A program made the position numbers and the translations under genes. Below, piece by piece: positions 26,618-34,429 of a DNA stretch of 64,000 nucleotides. The notes beneath the pieces are model-generated. The model saw nothing but the letters and a program-made list of their open reading frames with translations. It was not told where the DNA came from and ran no database searches. The first letter of the stretch is position 1; each line of letters starts with the position of its first letter. The stretch lies in contig NZ_JANAIE010000003.1 of the NCBI RefSeq assembly GCF_029664245.1, forward strand, positions 310,001 through 374,000. The letters are read 5' to 3'. Origin of the DNA: Profundicola chukchiensis (GTDB taxonomy: Bacteria > Bacteroidota > Bacteroidia > Flavobacteriales > Weeksellaceae).

Positions 26618-27398
26618 AATCACAATATGTATTCTACTATTTGGTGTATTTGTGAATGCCCAAATTCGAGTACAATATGAATTAAATTATATAATGGATT
26701 CTACAACTAACTACGTAGAACAAGAAGTATTTAACCTTGATATAGAACAAAACAAATCCTTATTTTATCCTACAGCTTTGGCGAGCATGGACTCTTTAGT
26801 AAACGCCGATAATTATTTATATAACAATAATGTAGTAGAACCAAAACTTGATTATATGATCGAAAAAAACAATGATGAATTGTTTTTTGACGAAGCAATA
26901 GCTTTAAATATATTTCATATTAAAGAACCAAGAATATTAAAATGGGAAATTATTCCTAATTCCATCGATAGCATCGAACAGTTTAAAGTTCAAAAAGCAG
27001 AAACTCGATTCGGAGGTAGGAAATGGATTGCTTATTATACCAGCGAAATTCCCTATTCAGAGGGTCCTTATAAATTTAAAGGCCTACCAGGTTTAATTCT
27101 AAAAGTGCATGACCAAAATAAAGATTATATATTCGATCTTATTGCAATTAAACAAATTAAAGAAATCTTTGAATTTACCTTCCACGAAAAAATTGGTGTA
27201 AGAAAAGTCGATATGGATTTTTTGGAGTATAAAAAATTTCTCTCTGAAATTGAAACCAACCCAAAAGTTATAGCTTATCTAATGACAGGAAACTATAATG
27301 TAGAACTCCCAACTGAACTTAGCCAACAATTTGTAGAACGATATAAAAAAGAGAAAATAAAAAAAAATAACCCTATTGAGTTAAGTCTCGATGAATAA
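26607..27398 (+). CDS. GLPGLI-family protein, cassette 4
   Basis: A 263-residue GLPGLI protein with signal peptide MKTKITICILLFGVFVNAQ. The core AETRFGGRKWIAYYTSEIPYSEGPYKF is split around residue 130-155 and is followed by KGLPGLILKVHDQNKDY. The C-terminus ends NNPIELSLDE. It overlaps the membrane-protein gene by 11 bases and is followed, after a broken GLPGLI remnant, by the outer-membrane protein gene. Confidence 0.86.
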   Translation: MKTKITICILLFGVFVNAQIRVQYELNYIMDSTTNYVEQEVFNLDIEQNKSLFYPTALASMDSLVNADNYLYNNNVVEPKLDYMIEKNNDELFFDEAIALNIFHIKEPRILKWEIIPNSIDSIEQFKVQKAETRFGGRKWIAYYTSEIPYSEGPYKFKGLPGLILKVHDQNKDYIFDLIAIKQIKEIFEFTFHEKIGVRKVDMDFLEYKKFLSEIETNPKVIAYLMTGNYNVELPTELSQQFVERYKKEKIKKNNPIELSLDE

Positions 27399-27466
27399 AT
27401 AGCAGTTTTTCTTTCCTTTTCTTATTCCTAGTATCGAAATCTAAAAATAGCGATACATTTCAACAA

Positions 27467-27610
27467 ATGAAGACAAACTATAATGCATCAATGATTGAGA
27501 GACTAGAGTAAATGAGAATATATTGGATGATGAAAAAAAAAATCAAAAATTAGAAGAAGACAGAATCAAAATCCATCGAATAATCCCATAGAGTTATTAC
27601 ATATTTAATT
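27467..27610 (+). pseudogene. Frameshifted C-terminal remnant of a GLPGLI gene
   Basis: Between the cassette-4 GLPGLI gene and the outer-membrane protein gene, the + strand reads ENILDDEKKNQKLEED then RIKIHR in one frame. After a one-base shift near 27581 it reads NNPIELLHI and a stop. The NNPIEL ending matches the C-termini of neighbouring GLPGLI proteins. No GLPGLI core remains, so this is a 3' fragment of a lost paralogue. Confidence 0.5.
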
Positions 27611-27616
27611 TTTTAA

Positions 27617-30250
27617 ATGAAAAACCATCTTTGCTTTTTATTCATTGTTCTTTTTTCAGCAGTACCAGCTCAAAGCCTTATTCAAGGAAAGCTTTTAAAT
27701 TCTGAACAACAACCTATTTCTGGCGTAAGTGTTAGCCTATCTCCAGAAGACTCGGATGATATTTTAGCCTATGCCATTTCTGATAAGAATGGAGGTTTTA
27801 GTATAGAAGTTAATTCAGAAATTTCGACCTTAAAAATCAGCATTAGATCCATGGATTATGCCATGGTTTCTGAGGTTATTGAAAATAAAAATCAAACCTT
27901 AAACTTCTATTTAACCGAACAAGCTATCGAACTTAAAGATGTGGTCGTAAAGGCGAGTCCTATTCGACAACGTGGAGATACCTTAAACTACTCTGTAAAC
28001 ACTTTTGCCAAGGAACACGATAGAAGTATTGCCGACGTTATTGCGCGTATGCCGGGAATAGAAATTCAGAGCAATGGACAAATTCTCTATCAAGGCAAAC
28101 CTATCAACAAATACTATATCGACAATCTAGACATGTTAGAAGGTAGGTATAATCTTGCTAACAAGAATCTAGCACATAAGGAAGTGGCAAGTGTTCAGGT
28201 ATATGAAAACCATCAGCCGATCAAAATATTAGACAGTTTGGTTTATTCAGATCGAGCGGCTTTGAATATTCAACTTAAAAATAGTTTTACTTTTACAGGA
28301 CAAGCAGAACTAGGTTTGGGCGCTTCTCCTCTACTTTGGGATGCAAATATTACACCTATGCTATTTGCAAGAAATAAGCAGATGCTCACCACCTACCAAA
28401 CCAATAATACAGGAAATAATGTAGCAGAACAGTTTACTAATTTTAGCTTATCTTCTTTGTTAAATCCAGTGCGAATCAATTTAGAAAAAAAAGATTGGGT
28501 TGGTATTCAAAGTTTGTCAACACCCAATTTTCCAGACAAACGTTGGTTAGATAATAATATCCATGCAACTTCTACCAATTTCCTATATAAATTGAAGAAG
28601 GATTATGAAGTAAAATTTAATATTTCTTATCTCAATGATTATCAAAAATTAAAAGGGGCAACAACCACACGATTTTATACTGCCAACGATACCATTCAAC
28701 TCAACGAAACTCAATTCAACCAATTGTATTTTAATTCGTTAGATGCCAATCTTATTCTACATAAAAATACCAAAAAGAATTATTTAAAAAATACCTTAGA
28801 ATTGCAAGGATTTTGGGATGGAGAGCGTGGCGGCATCTTAAATAATAACGAAAATATCGGTCAGCAAGTAGAAAATCATTACTTTAAACTAGCTAACACC
28901 TTAACCAGCATTATTCCTATAGGAAAACAGCTGATGAACCTTAATTCGTATGTAGGTATTGACAAAACGCCTCAGAATTTGCGCATTGATCCAGGACAGT
29001 TTATTAATTTACTCAACCAAAATATGACGTATGATCTAACTACCCAAAATGTAGCACATCAACAATTTGTCACCACCAACTCACTTGGATTTAATAAAGG
29101 CATAAAACATTTTACTTTTTCACCCAGCATTGGTTTTCAGTTGATGAAACAAAGCTTGAATTCTTCTATATTTGTGGATGAAACCGAACTTACAGAATCT
29201 GTATTTAATAACGATTTAGATTGGACACAGACCAAAGCTTTTGCGCAACTCCTTACAGAATATAAAAAGAAAAAATGGCGTTTGAGTTTAATGACACCTG
29301 TTATTTACTCGAACTATAACATATCAGATGATCGCAATGAACTAGGTCAAAACATTAATCAACTAAGCTTTCAGCCAAGCTTTAATGTTTATTATGAACC
29401 AAGCGCTTTCTGGAAATTTAATATCGGAAGCAATTACAGCGAAAGTTTAGGCGATATTCACCAATTGCATTATGCTTATTTGATGAATAATTATAGAAAT
29501 ATTCAAAAAATTTCAGCACCTCTTCCAGAAAGTCAAATCATGAGTTATAGAGTGGGTATGGACTATAAAAACCCGATTAAATCCTTATTTTGGAATATAC
29601 AATACAGTCATTCCAATTTAAATAACAATCTATTGTATGCTACCCAAATTCAAGATAATGGTGCAACAGAAATAACTGCTATACAAGAAGATAATAAACA
29701 ATTAAGCCATCAAGTTTCTTCTCGCATTAGTAAATATTTTGGTAGATTAGGTGCCAACCTAAGCTTAAAAGGAAGTTTAGGTTATAATTTCTCTGAACAA
29801 GTTATCAATCAAATTCTAACTGATGTTAAATCTCAAAACATGGGATTCAACGCCAAAATAGAAAAGGATATTTCGGAAGCATTAAATGTAGAAATCAACT
29901 CGAATTGGACATTTTTTAAGAATAGCTTACAAAATCAATCCAATGCGTGGATTACTCGACAAGAACATCAATTTAAATTAAATGCGTATCCAAAAGAAAA
30001 TCAATTCGTTGGACTGACCACAGAATGGTCTAGAAACGATGTTTTAAAGTCAAATAAGGATTATTTTTTTGCTGACTTACTATATCGCTACACTTGGAAA
30101 AAAGCGAAGTTGGATTTTGAACTTGAGTGGAACAACATCTTCAACAGCAAAGATTATAGTATTTTGAGTATAGACACTTACTCGTATGTAGAAACCAATT
30201 TTAGATTAAGACCCTCGCAGGTTTTGTTGAAGGTGAGATTTTCGCTATAA
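27617..30250 (+). CDS. TonB-receptor-like outer-membrane beta-barrel with carboxypeptidase-like regulatory domain
   Basis: An 877-residue outer-membrane protein. A signal peptide (HLCFLFIVLFSAVPAQS) is followed by a CarboxypepD_reg-like domain (about 22-110, from IQGKLLNSEQQPISGVSVSL), a plug-like region (SIADVIARMPGIEI to NHQPIKIL, about 138-205) and a long barrel ending in a C-terminal phenylalanine-containing strand (VLLKVRFSL). No clear TonB box is visible. Proteins of this type are regular neighbours of GLPGLI genes in Bacteroidetes, so the two probably work together at the outer membrane. The substrate is unknown. Confidence 0.83.
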   Translation: MKNHLCFLFIVLFSAVPAQSLIQGKLLNSEQQPISGVSVSLSPEDSDDILAYAISDKNGGFSIEVNSEISTLKISIRSMDYAMVSEVIENKNQTLNFYLTEQAIELKDVVVKASPIRQRGDTLNYSVNTFAKEHDRSIADVIARMPGIEIQSNGQILYQGKPINKYYIDNLDMLEGRYNLANKNLAHKEVASVQVYENHQPIKILDSLVYSDRAALNIQLKNSFTFTGQAELGLGASPLLWDANITPMLFARNKQMLTTYQTNNTGNNVAEQFTNFSLSSLLNPVRINLEKKDWVGIQSLSTPNFPDKRWLDNNIHATSTNFLYKLKKDYEVKFNISYLNDYQKLKGATTTRFYTANDTIQLNETQFNQLYFNSLDANLILHKNTKKNYLKNTLELQGFWDGERGGILNNNENIGQQVENHYFKLANTLTSIIPIGKQLMNLNSYVGIDKTPQNLRIDPGQFINLLNQNMTYDLTTQNVAHQQFVTTNSLGFNKGIKHFTFSPSIGFQLMKQSLNSSIFVDETELTESVFNNDLDWTQTKAFAQLLTEYKKKKWRLSLMTPVIYSNYNISDDRNELGQNINQLSFQPSFNVYYEPSAFWKFNIGSNYSESLGDIHQLHYAYLMNNYRNIQKISAPLPESQIMSYRVGMDYKNPIKSLFWNIQYSHSNLNNNLLYATQIQDNGATEITAIQEDNKQLSHQVSSRISKYFGRLGANLSLKGSLGYNFSEQVINQILTDVKSQNMGFNAKIEKDISEALNVEINSNWTFFKNSLQNQSNAWITRQEHQFKLNAYPKENQFVGLTTEWSRNDVLKSNKDYFFADLLYRYTWKKAKLDFELEWNNIFNSKDYSILSIDTYSYVETNFRLRPSQVLLKVRFSL

Positions 30251-30383
30251 AGTAGGTTAATGGGGTTTAATGGTGGTTTAATAGTTGCTTAATGTAGTTT
30301 AACCAAAAAAGTTCATCTCGAAGCGTCATTCCGCACTTGATGCGGAATCTAATTTATGAAGTGGTTTAAAAGTAGTTTAAAAA
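30251..30383. repeat. Cassette-5 spacer repeats
   Basis: GTTTAA-type repeats with one palindromic element at 30318-30350 (perfect arms). This is the last copy in the window. Confidence 0.75.
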
Positions 30384-30558
30384 GGCTTTATTAATACGAT
30401 TAAGCATATTATAAATTCATAATTTTATATTGTTTTAGTTGATGATTCAAGTGAAAATGAGAGTAGTTTTTAATAGCTTTACTTGTTTTTAACAAAATAA
30501 ATTTGGTTTTAGATTTTAGATTTTTGTTGTATTAATAACAATTTAAAATTTTATTTTT
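30384..30558 (+). promoter_or_regulatory. Conserved cassette leader 5 with two ttttaga heptamers
   Basis: TAAATTTG is at 30498-30505, followed by two ttttaga heptamers (30507-30520) and the invariant stretch. It ends at ATC in place of the usual ATG. Confidence 0.68.
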
Positions 30559-30696
30559 ATCAAAAATCTTTTATTTGGAGCTTTGGTATTGCTCACGGGG
30601 ACTTTTGCTTTTGCAATTAATGATTCTGAAGATTATATCTTTCCAGAAGATCCTATTGAAATTTATAATCTGAATGAGAAAATAATTTTACCTTGA
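30559..30696 (+). pseudogene. Fifth small secreted-protein gene with ATG changed to ATC
   Basis: The reading frame is open for 45 codons and encodes the shared signal (KNLLFGALVLLTGTFAFA) followed by a short acidic tail ending KIILP, with no cysteine. The first codon is ATC (30559-30561) where the other four cassettes have ATG in the same context. The frame stops at 30694-30696, and the TTG start of the next gene overlaps it by 4 bases (TTGA). Either the gene is dead, or it is translated weakly from the non-standard codon and coupled to the GLPGLI gene. The short cysteine-less tail favours decay. Confidence 0.65.
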
Positions 30697-31370
30697 AGAA
30701 GTTTATATTTTTATTAATAAGTATTTGTTTTTATAATACTTATGCCCAGAATTATGAGGTCACTTACGAAAAAATTGAGTTTGCTACAGTTTCCAAAAAA
30801 GTTAAACAGCATCCAATACTCAATAAAGTGTTTGGCTCAGATATAATTTCATCTTTTGTTATAAACCTTGATCAAGATCAGTCTTATCAATATTTTGAAC
30901 CAATATTATCAAATAATTATAAAGTTTTAGATAATTCAGCAAGAATTTACAAAAATATCTCTGAAAATATTGTTTATATTGAAACTCTAATTCCCAATAC
31001 AATTGTAAGAGATACATTAAATAAATATGATTGGGAATTGATTGAAGATGAAGAATTAAATTTTGAAAATTATAAGTTATTAAAAGCAAAATTTACAAAA
31101 AACTTCATGGAATCGGAGTTAACAGTTTTTGCATGGTATACCAATGATATACCCATTTCTAATGGACCAGAAGAATATAATGGGCTTCCTGGGTTGATTT
31201 TACGAGTTGAAGTATATTTAGAAAATCAATTAAAAACTTCTATCAATGCGAAAAAAGTAAAACTAAAAAAAACTTCCATTGCTAATCCTTTTCTAAATGA
31301 AAAATATAAAATTGTCACCAGAGATGAGAGTGAAAAGTTATTAAGGAATAATTTTAGCGAATTTAAATAA
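30693..31370 (+). CDS. GLPGLI-family protein, cassette 5 (TTG start)
   Basis: A 225-residue GLPGLI protein. The start is TTG within TTGA, overlapping the stop of the broken small gene. It gives a good signal peptide MKKFIFLLISICFYNTYAQ and no ATG lies nearby. The core is degraded (KLLKAKFTKNF then ELTVFAWYTNDIPISNGP), but the motif YNGLPGLILRVEVYLENQ is intact (about 165-182). If the gene depends on coupling to the small reading frame upstream, the ATC change there would also lower its expression. Confidence 0.8.
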   Translation: MKKFIFLLISICFYNTYAQNYEVTYEKIEFATVSKKVKQHPILNKVFGSDIISSFVINLDQDQSYQYFEPILSNNYKVLDNSARIYKNISENIVYIETLIPNTIVRDTLNKYDWELIEDEELNFENYKLLKAKFTKNFMESELTVFAWYTNDIPISNGPEEYNGLPGLILRVEVYLENQLKTSINAKKVKLKKTSIANPFLNEKYKIVTRDESEKLLRNNFSEFK

Positions 31371-31378
31371 AAAACATT

Positions 31379-31570
31379 ATGACAGATTACATATTGATAT
31401 TAACAATTTTTGGAGTTGTAATACTTAATGCAGTATTCACTTATAGAATTTTGACTAAGAAGGAAATGAATAAACCCTTAAAAAATTCATTTTTTTTATA
31501 TACTTATTATCTTCCTTTCATAGGATCGATAATACTATTATTAACTTTAAATGATAAGAAGAAGGTTTAA
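31379..31570 (+). CDS. Small two-helix membrane protein
   Basis: A 63-residue protein with two hydrophobic helices (about 4-22 and 38-56), a pattern like PLD-nuclease N-terminal (PLDc_N) membrane modules. The start is 8 bases after the cassette-5 GLPGLI stop, which supports a real gene in the same operon. No catalytic residues are present. Function unknown. Confidence 0.55.
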   Translation: MTDYILILTIFGVVILNAVFTYRILTKKEMNKPLKNSFFLYTYYLPFIGSIILLLTLNDKKKV

Positions 31571-31590
31571 TCTTCAGAATAATTCATGAT

Positions 31591-31719
31591 TTCAAGGCAG
31601 TAAGATTCAATTATATAGAAAAGAAGGTTATCCAATTTTGTGAAGATAATCTACAAAATAGAAATTCTAATCAGGATTTTGAAGTATTATTGGCTAAAAA
31701 ATCAGCAAATTGCAATTAA
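31591..31719 (+). pseudogene. Short unrecognised reading-frame remnant
   Basis: An open frame without a plausible start codon reads IHDFKAVRFNYIEKKVIQF followed by CEDNLQNRNSNQDFEVLLAK and ends KSANCN with a stop at 31717-31719. Its composition looks like real protein, so it is probably the 3' end of a deleted gene. I do not recognise it. Confidence 0.35.
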
Positions 31720-31791
31720 AATATATAAAAAGTTGAATGTAATTGATAAACTTAAATTAAGTGATTGTGATATTTAAAATTAAATCTTAAA

Positions 31792-32568
31792 ATGCATAGT
31801 AAATTCTGCTGGATCGGATTGTTGTTTTTGATGAGTTTTGTTTACTCACAGGATAAAACGTATCAAATAACTTATGAGAACTTTTTTGAATTATCTGAAG
31901 ATGGCTTAGCTTATGAATTTGAGGATAAGGAAACAAGAGATTTTTATCGCGAATTATGGAATAGAAAGAAAGTTTATCATCTTTTAACGGATAAACAAAA
32001 AGGATATTTCAGCCAAGAACATCATTTAGAAGATCAGAAAGTTCTTAATTCATCTGACGGTAGCGTTGTTTCATATGACAATCATGCACCTGATCTTTAT
32101 CTTAACTATACAGAAAAGACTTGGTCTCAACTTACGGATACTAAAAACTTAATAATACAGAACGAATTAGCAAAACCAGCATGGAATATCGACAGAAATG
32201 CGTCTAATGTTCCTCAGTTTTTTAGTTTTAAAACGATGAAAGCTGAAATTAATGATGGTAGCGGAATGATTATTACAGCCTACTATACACCAGAAATTCC
32301 CATATCTGCAGGACCAGAAAAATATTATGGTTTACCTGGTTTAATTCTTTATTTAGAAATGCGACTAGAAGAGGATGACCCAGAGTCAGCCGTTATAGCT
32401 AATATTTGGCAAGCAAAACTTGTAGAGGAAGTAAAACAAAGTATTCCATCTTTAAAAATAAAAAGAAAAACTACGTTTATGACTGAGATGGATTATCAAA
32501 ATTTATTAGAAGCTAATATGCAAAAACAACAAGAATATAATTCATCTGGCGTTGAGAAGATTGATTAA
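31792..32568 (+). CDS. GLPGLI-family protein, last of the array
   Basis: A 258-residue GLPGLI protein with signal peptide KFCWIGLLFLMSFVYSQ. The core is diverged (MKAEINDGSGMIITAYYTPEIPISAGP split near residue 150-175), with the motif YYGLPGLILYLEMRLEED (about 181-198). It lacks the conserved leader and small gene in front, so it may be expressed from the cassette-5 promoter or from a weak local one. An intrinsic terminator follows it. Confidence 0.83.
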   Translation: MHSKFCWIGLLFLMSFVYSQDKTYQITYENFFELSEDGLAYEFEDKETRDFYRELWNRKKVYHLLTDKQKGYFSQEHHLEDQKVLNSSDGSVVSYDNHAPDLYLNYTEKTWSQLTDTKNLIIQNELAKPAWNIDRNASNVPQFFSFKTMKAEINDGSGMIITAYYTPEIPISAGPEKYYGLPGLILYLEMRLEEDDPESAVIANIWQAKLVEEVKQSIPSLKIKRKTTFMTEMDYQNLLEANMQKQQEYNSSGVEKID

Positions 32569-32612
32569 AGTTATGATTGATCTTATTTAATTCACAAAAT
32601 ATTTTAATATCA

Positions 32613-32655
32613 ATAAAAGTCTACTTTTTTAGAAATGTGGGCTTTTATTTTTTCT
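32613..32655 (+). terminator. Intrinsic terminator closing the GLPGLI array
   Basis: AATAAAAGTCTAC against GTGGGCTTTTATT, about 11 pairs with two G-T or mismatched positions, followed by TTTTTCT. Confidence 0.7.
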
Positions 32656-32783
32656 ATAAAGTTGGCAAAGGCTTGGTATTATGATTAATATACATGACTT
32701 AACACCCTTTAACAGCATTAATGGAACATAATTTGTTAAATTAGAAGAATTATTCACGAAATTTGAATTCTTAATTTAAGCCT

Positions 32784-33782
32784 ATGTCATTATCCGCAAT
32801 CAACTTGCAGGAACTCAATGAAACCATTAACAACGAAAGTCAAATCATGCATCGCTTGTCCGATGAGATGAAAAAAGTCATCTTCGGTCAGGATAAGATG
32901 GTAGAAAGCCTTTTGATTGGTTTGTTAAGTAATGGTCATATTCTGTTGGAAGGTGTACCAGGACTTGCTAAAACTTTAGCCATTAAAACTTTGGCAGAAG
33001 CAGTACATGGTCATTTTTCGCGTATTCAGTTTACGCCTGATTTGTTACCCGCTGATGTGGTAGGAACCATGATTTATAACGTAAAGGAAAATGATTTTAC
33101 GATTAAAAAGGGTCCTATTTTCGCCAATTTTGTGTTAGCAGATGAGATCAACCGTTCGCCAGCTAAGGTGCAGTCAGCTCTGTTAGAAGCCATGCAAGAA
33201 AAGCAAGTTACGATTGGTGACGAAACATTTTTCTTAGAAGAACCATTTTTGGTCATGGCTACGCAAAACCCCGTAGAACAAGAAGGAACTTATCCTTTGC
33301 CCGAAGCTCAGGTGGATAGGTTTATGTTGAAAACTGTGATTACTTACCCAGATTATGAATCTGAGAGACAAATTATGCGTCATAATATCAATCAAACTTT
33401 TCCTAAGATTGAACCCGTAATGCATATTCACGAAATTTTAAAAGCGAGAGAAGTTGTGAAAAAAGTCTATATGGACGAAAAAATTGAACAATATATTCTC
33501 GATATTTCTGCTGCAACAAGATATCCTCAGGATTTTCAATTACCCGATCTACAATCCTATTTGAGGTTTGGAACTTCACCACGAGGTAGCATTAATTTAG
33601 CAAAAGCAGCTCGTGTGCATGCTTTCTTAAGAAAGAGAGCCTTTGTGATACCAGAAGATATTAGAGCCATTGTACACGACGTAATGCGCCACAGAATCGG
33701 TATTACCTATGAAGCAGAAGCCGATAATGTAACCTCAGACCAAATACTGGATAGGATTGTGAATAAAATACCTGTACCTTAG
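32784..33782 (+). CDS. MoxR-family AAA+ ATPase
   Basis: A 332-residue MoxR ATPase, thought to act as a chaperone with von Willebrand A-domain proteins. Walker A is LLEGVPGLAKTLAIKTLA (about 56-73), Walker B VLADEINRSPAKVQSALLEAM (about 113-133), sensor 1 MATQNPVEQEGTYPLPEAQ and the C-terminal lid SPRGSINLAKAARVHAF (about 267-283). It is the first gene of the Bat operon (DUF58, BatA, BatB, BatD follow), although a separate four-helix-bundle gene and repeat-rich DNA split it from the rest. Confidence 0.93.
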   Translation: MSLSAINLQELNETINNESQIMHRLSDEMKKVIFGQDKMVESLLIGLLSNGHILLEGVPGLAKTLAIKTLAEAVHGHFSRIQFTPDLLPADVVGTMIYNVKENDFTIKKGPIFANFVLADEINRSPAKVQSALLEAMQEKQVTIGDETFFLEEPFLVMATQNPVEQEGTYPLPEAQVDRFMLKTVITYPDYESERQIMRHNINQTFPKIEPVMHIHEILKAREVVKKVYMDEKIEQYILDISAATRYPQDFQLPDLQSYLRFGTSPRGSINLAKAARVHAFLRKRAFVIPEDIRAIVHDVMRHRIGITYEAEADNVTSDQILDRIVNKIPVP

Positions 33783-34021
33783 AGGAGAGTGTAGAGTTTA
33801 TAGTTGAGGGTGTAGAGTTTGGTTGGTTTAGAGTGTAAAGATTAGGACTAGTTTAAAGTTGAAAATTGTTTAAAAATTCTGTATTTATTCGTATAAATGT
33901 TTAAATACTAATAAAATGAAGATTAAATTAAATATAATATCAGAGAATTTAATAACATGTATGAAGTGCAAATTTATATCAATCCCTACACCCTCAACCC
34001 CACATTTTAAACTAATAACGT
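33783..34021. repeat. Repeat-rich spacer left of the four-helix-bundle gene
   Basis: It contains the direct repeat gtgtagagtt twice (33789, 33811) and a perfect 13-base inverted repeat, GTTGAGGGTGTAG at 33803-33815 and CTACACCCTCAAC at 33986-33998. Related tracts (CTACACCCTAAAC and CCCTACACC) recur right of the gene at 34399-34426. These mark the edges of an inserted module. Confidence 0.6.
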
Positions 34022-34372
34022 ATGTTTAATTTTGAGAAATTAGAGGTTTGGAAATTGAGTAAAGAACTTTGTAAGGTTATTTTTAATTTCACGAAGGATT
34101 TCCCTAATAATGAAAAATATGTCTTAATAGACCAGATGAGAAGGGCTTCCCTATCAGTGCCATCTAATATAGCAGAAGGTTCTTCAAGAATGACAGTTAA
34201 GGATAAACAACATTTTTATACTATGGCATATAGTAGCCTAATGGAATTAGTAAATCACTCAATTATATCTAATGAATTAAATTATATTGATGATGAGCAG
34301 TTAAACTTCATAAAGTCAGAGTCATTAATAATTGCTAAAATGATAAGTAAATTAAGAAAAAATACTTTTTAA
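34022..34372 (+). CDS. Four-helix bundle protein (S23/IVP family)
   Basis: A 116-residue helical protein of the family first found in 23S rRNA intervening sequences (TIGR02436 type). Signature residues are visible in FEKLEVWKLSKELCKVIF (about 4-21), DQMRRASLSVPSNIAEGSSR (about 38-57) and the tyrosine-rich FYTMAYSSLMEL (about 67-78). Relatives in diversity-generating retroelements (Avd) are nucleic-acid-binding accessories, but no reverse transcriptase is present here. It sits inside the MoxR-Bat operon, flanked by inverted repeats, and looks like a small inserted module. Confidence 0.87.
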   Translation: MFNFEKLEVWKLSKELCKVIFNFTKDFPNNEKYVLIDQMRRASLSVPSNIAEGSSRMTVKDKQHFYTMAYSSLMELVNHSIISNELNYIDDEQLNFIKSESLIIAKMISKLRKNTF

Positions 34373-34429
34373 AATACTAAAAACCATAAACTAACAACAC
34401 TACACCCTAAACCATATACCCTACACCAT

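Noticed and set aside
18521-30350. CRISPR array
   Set aside because: The palindromic elements are hundreds to thousands of bases apart and are separated by genes, with no regular spacers and no cas genes.
34022-34372. Diversity-generating retroelement based on the Avd-like protein
   Set aside because: No reverse transcriptase and no template/variable repeat pair is visible near the gene.
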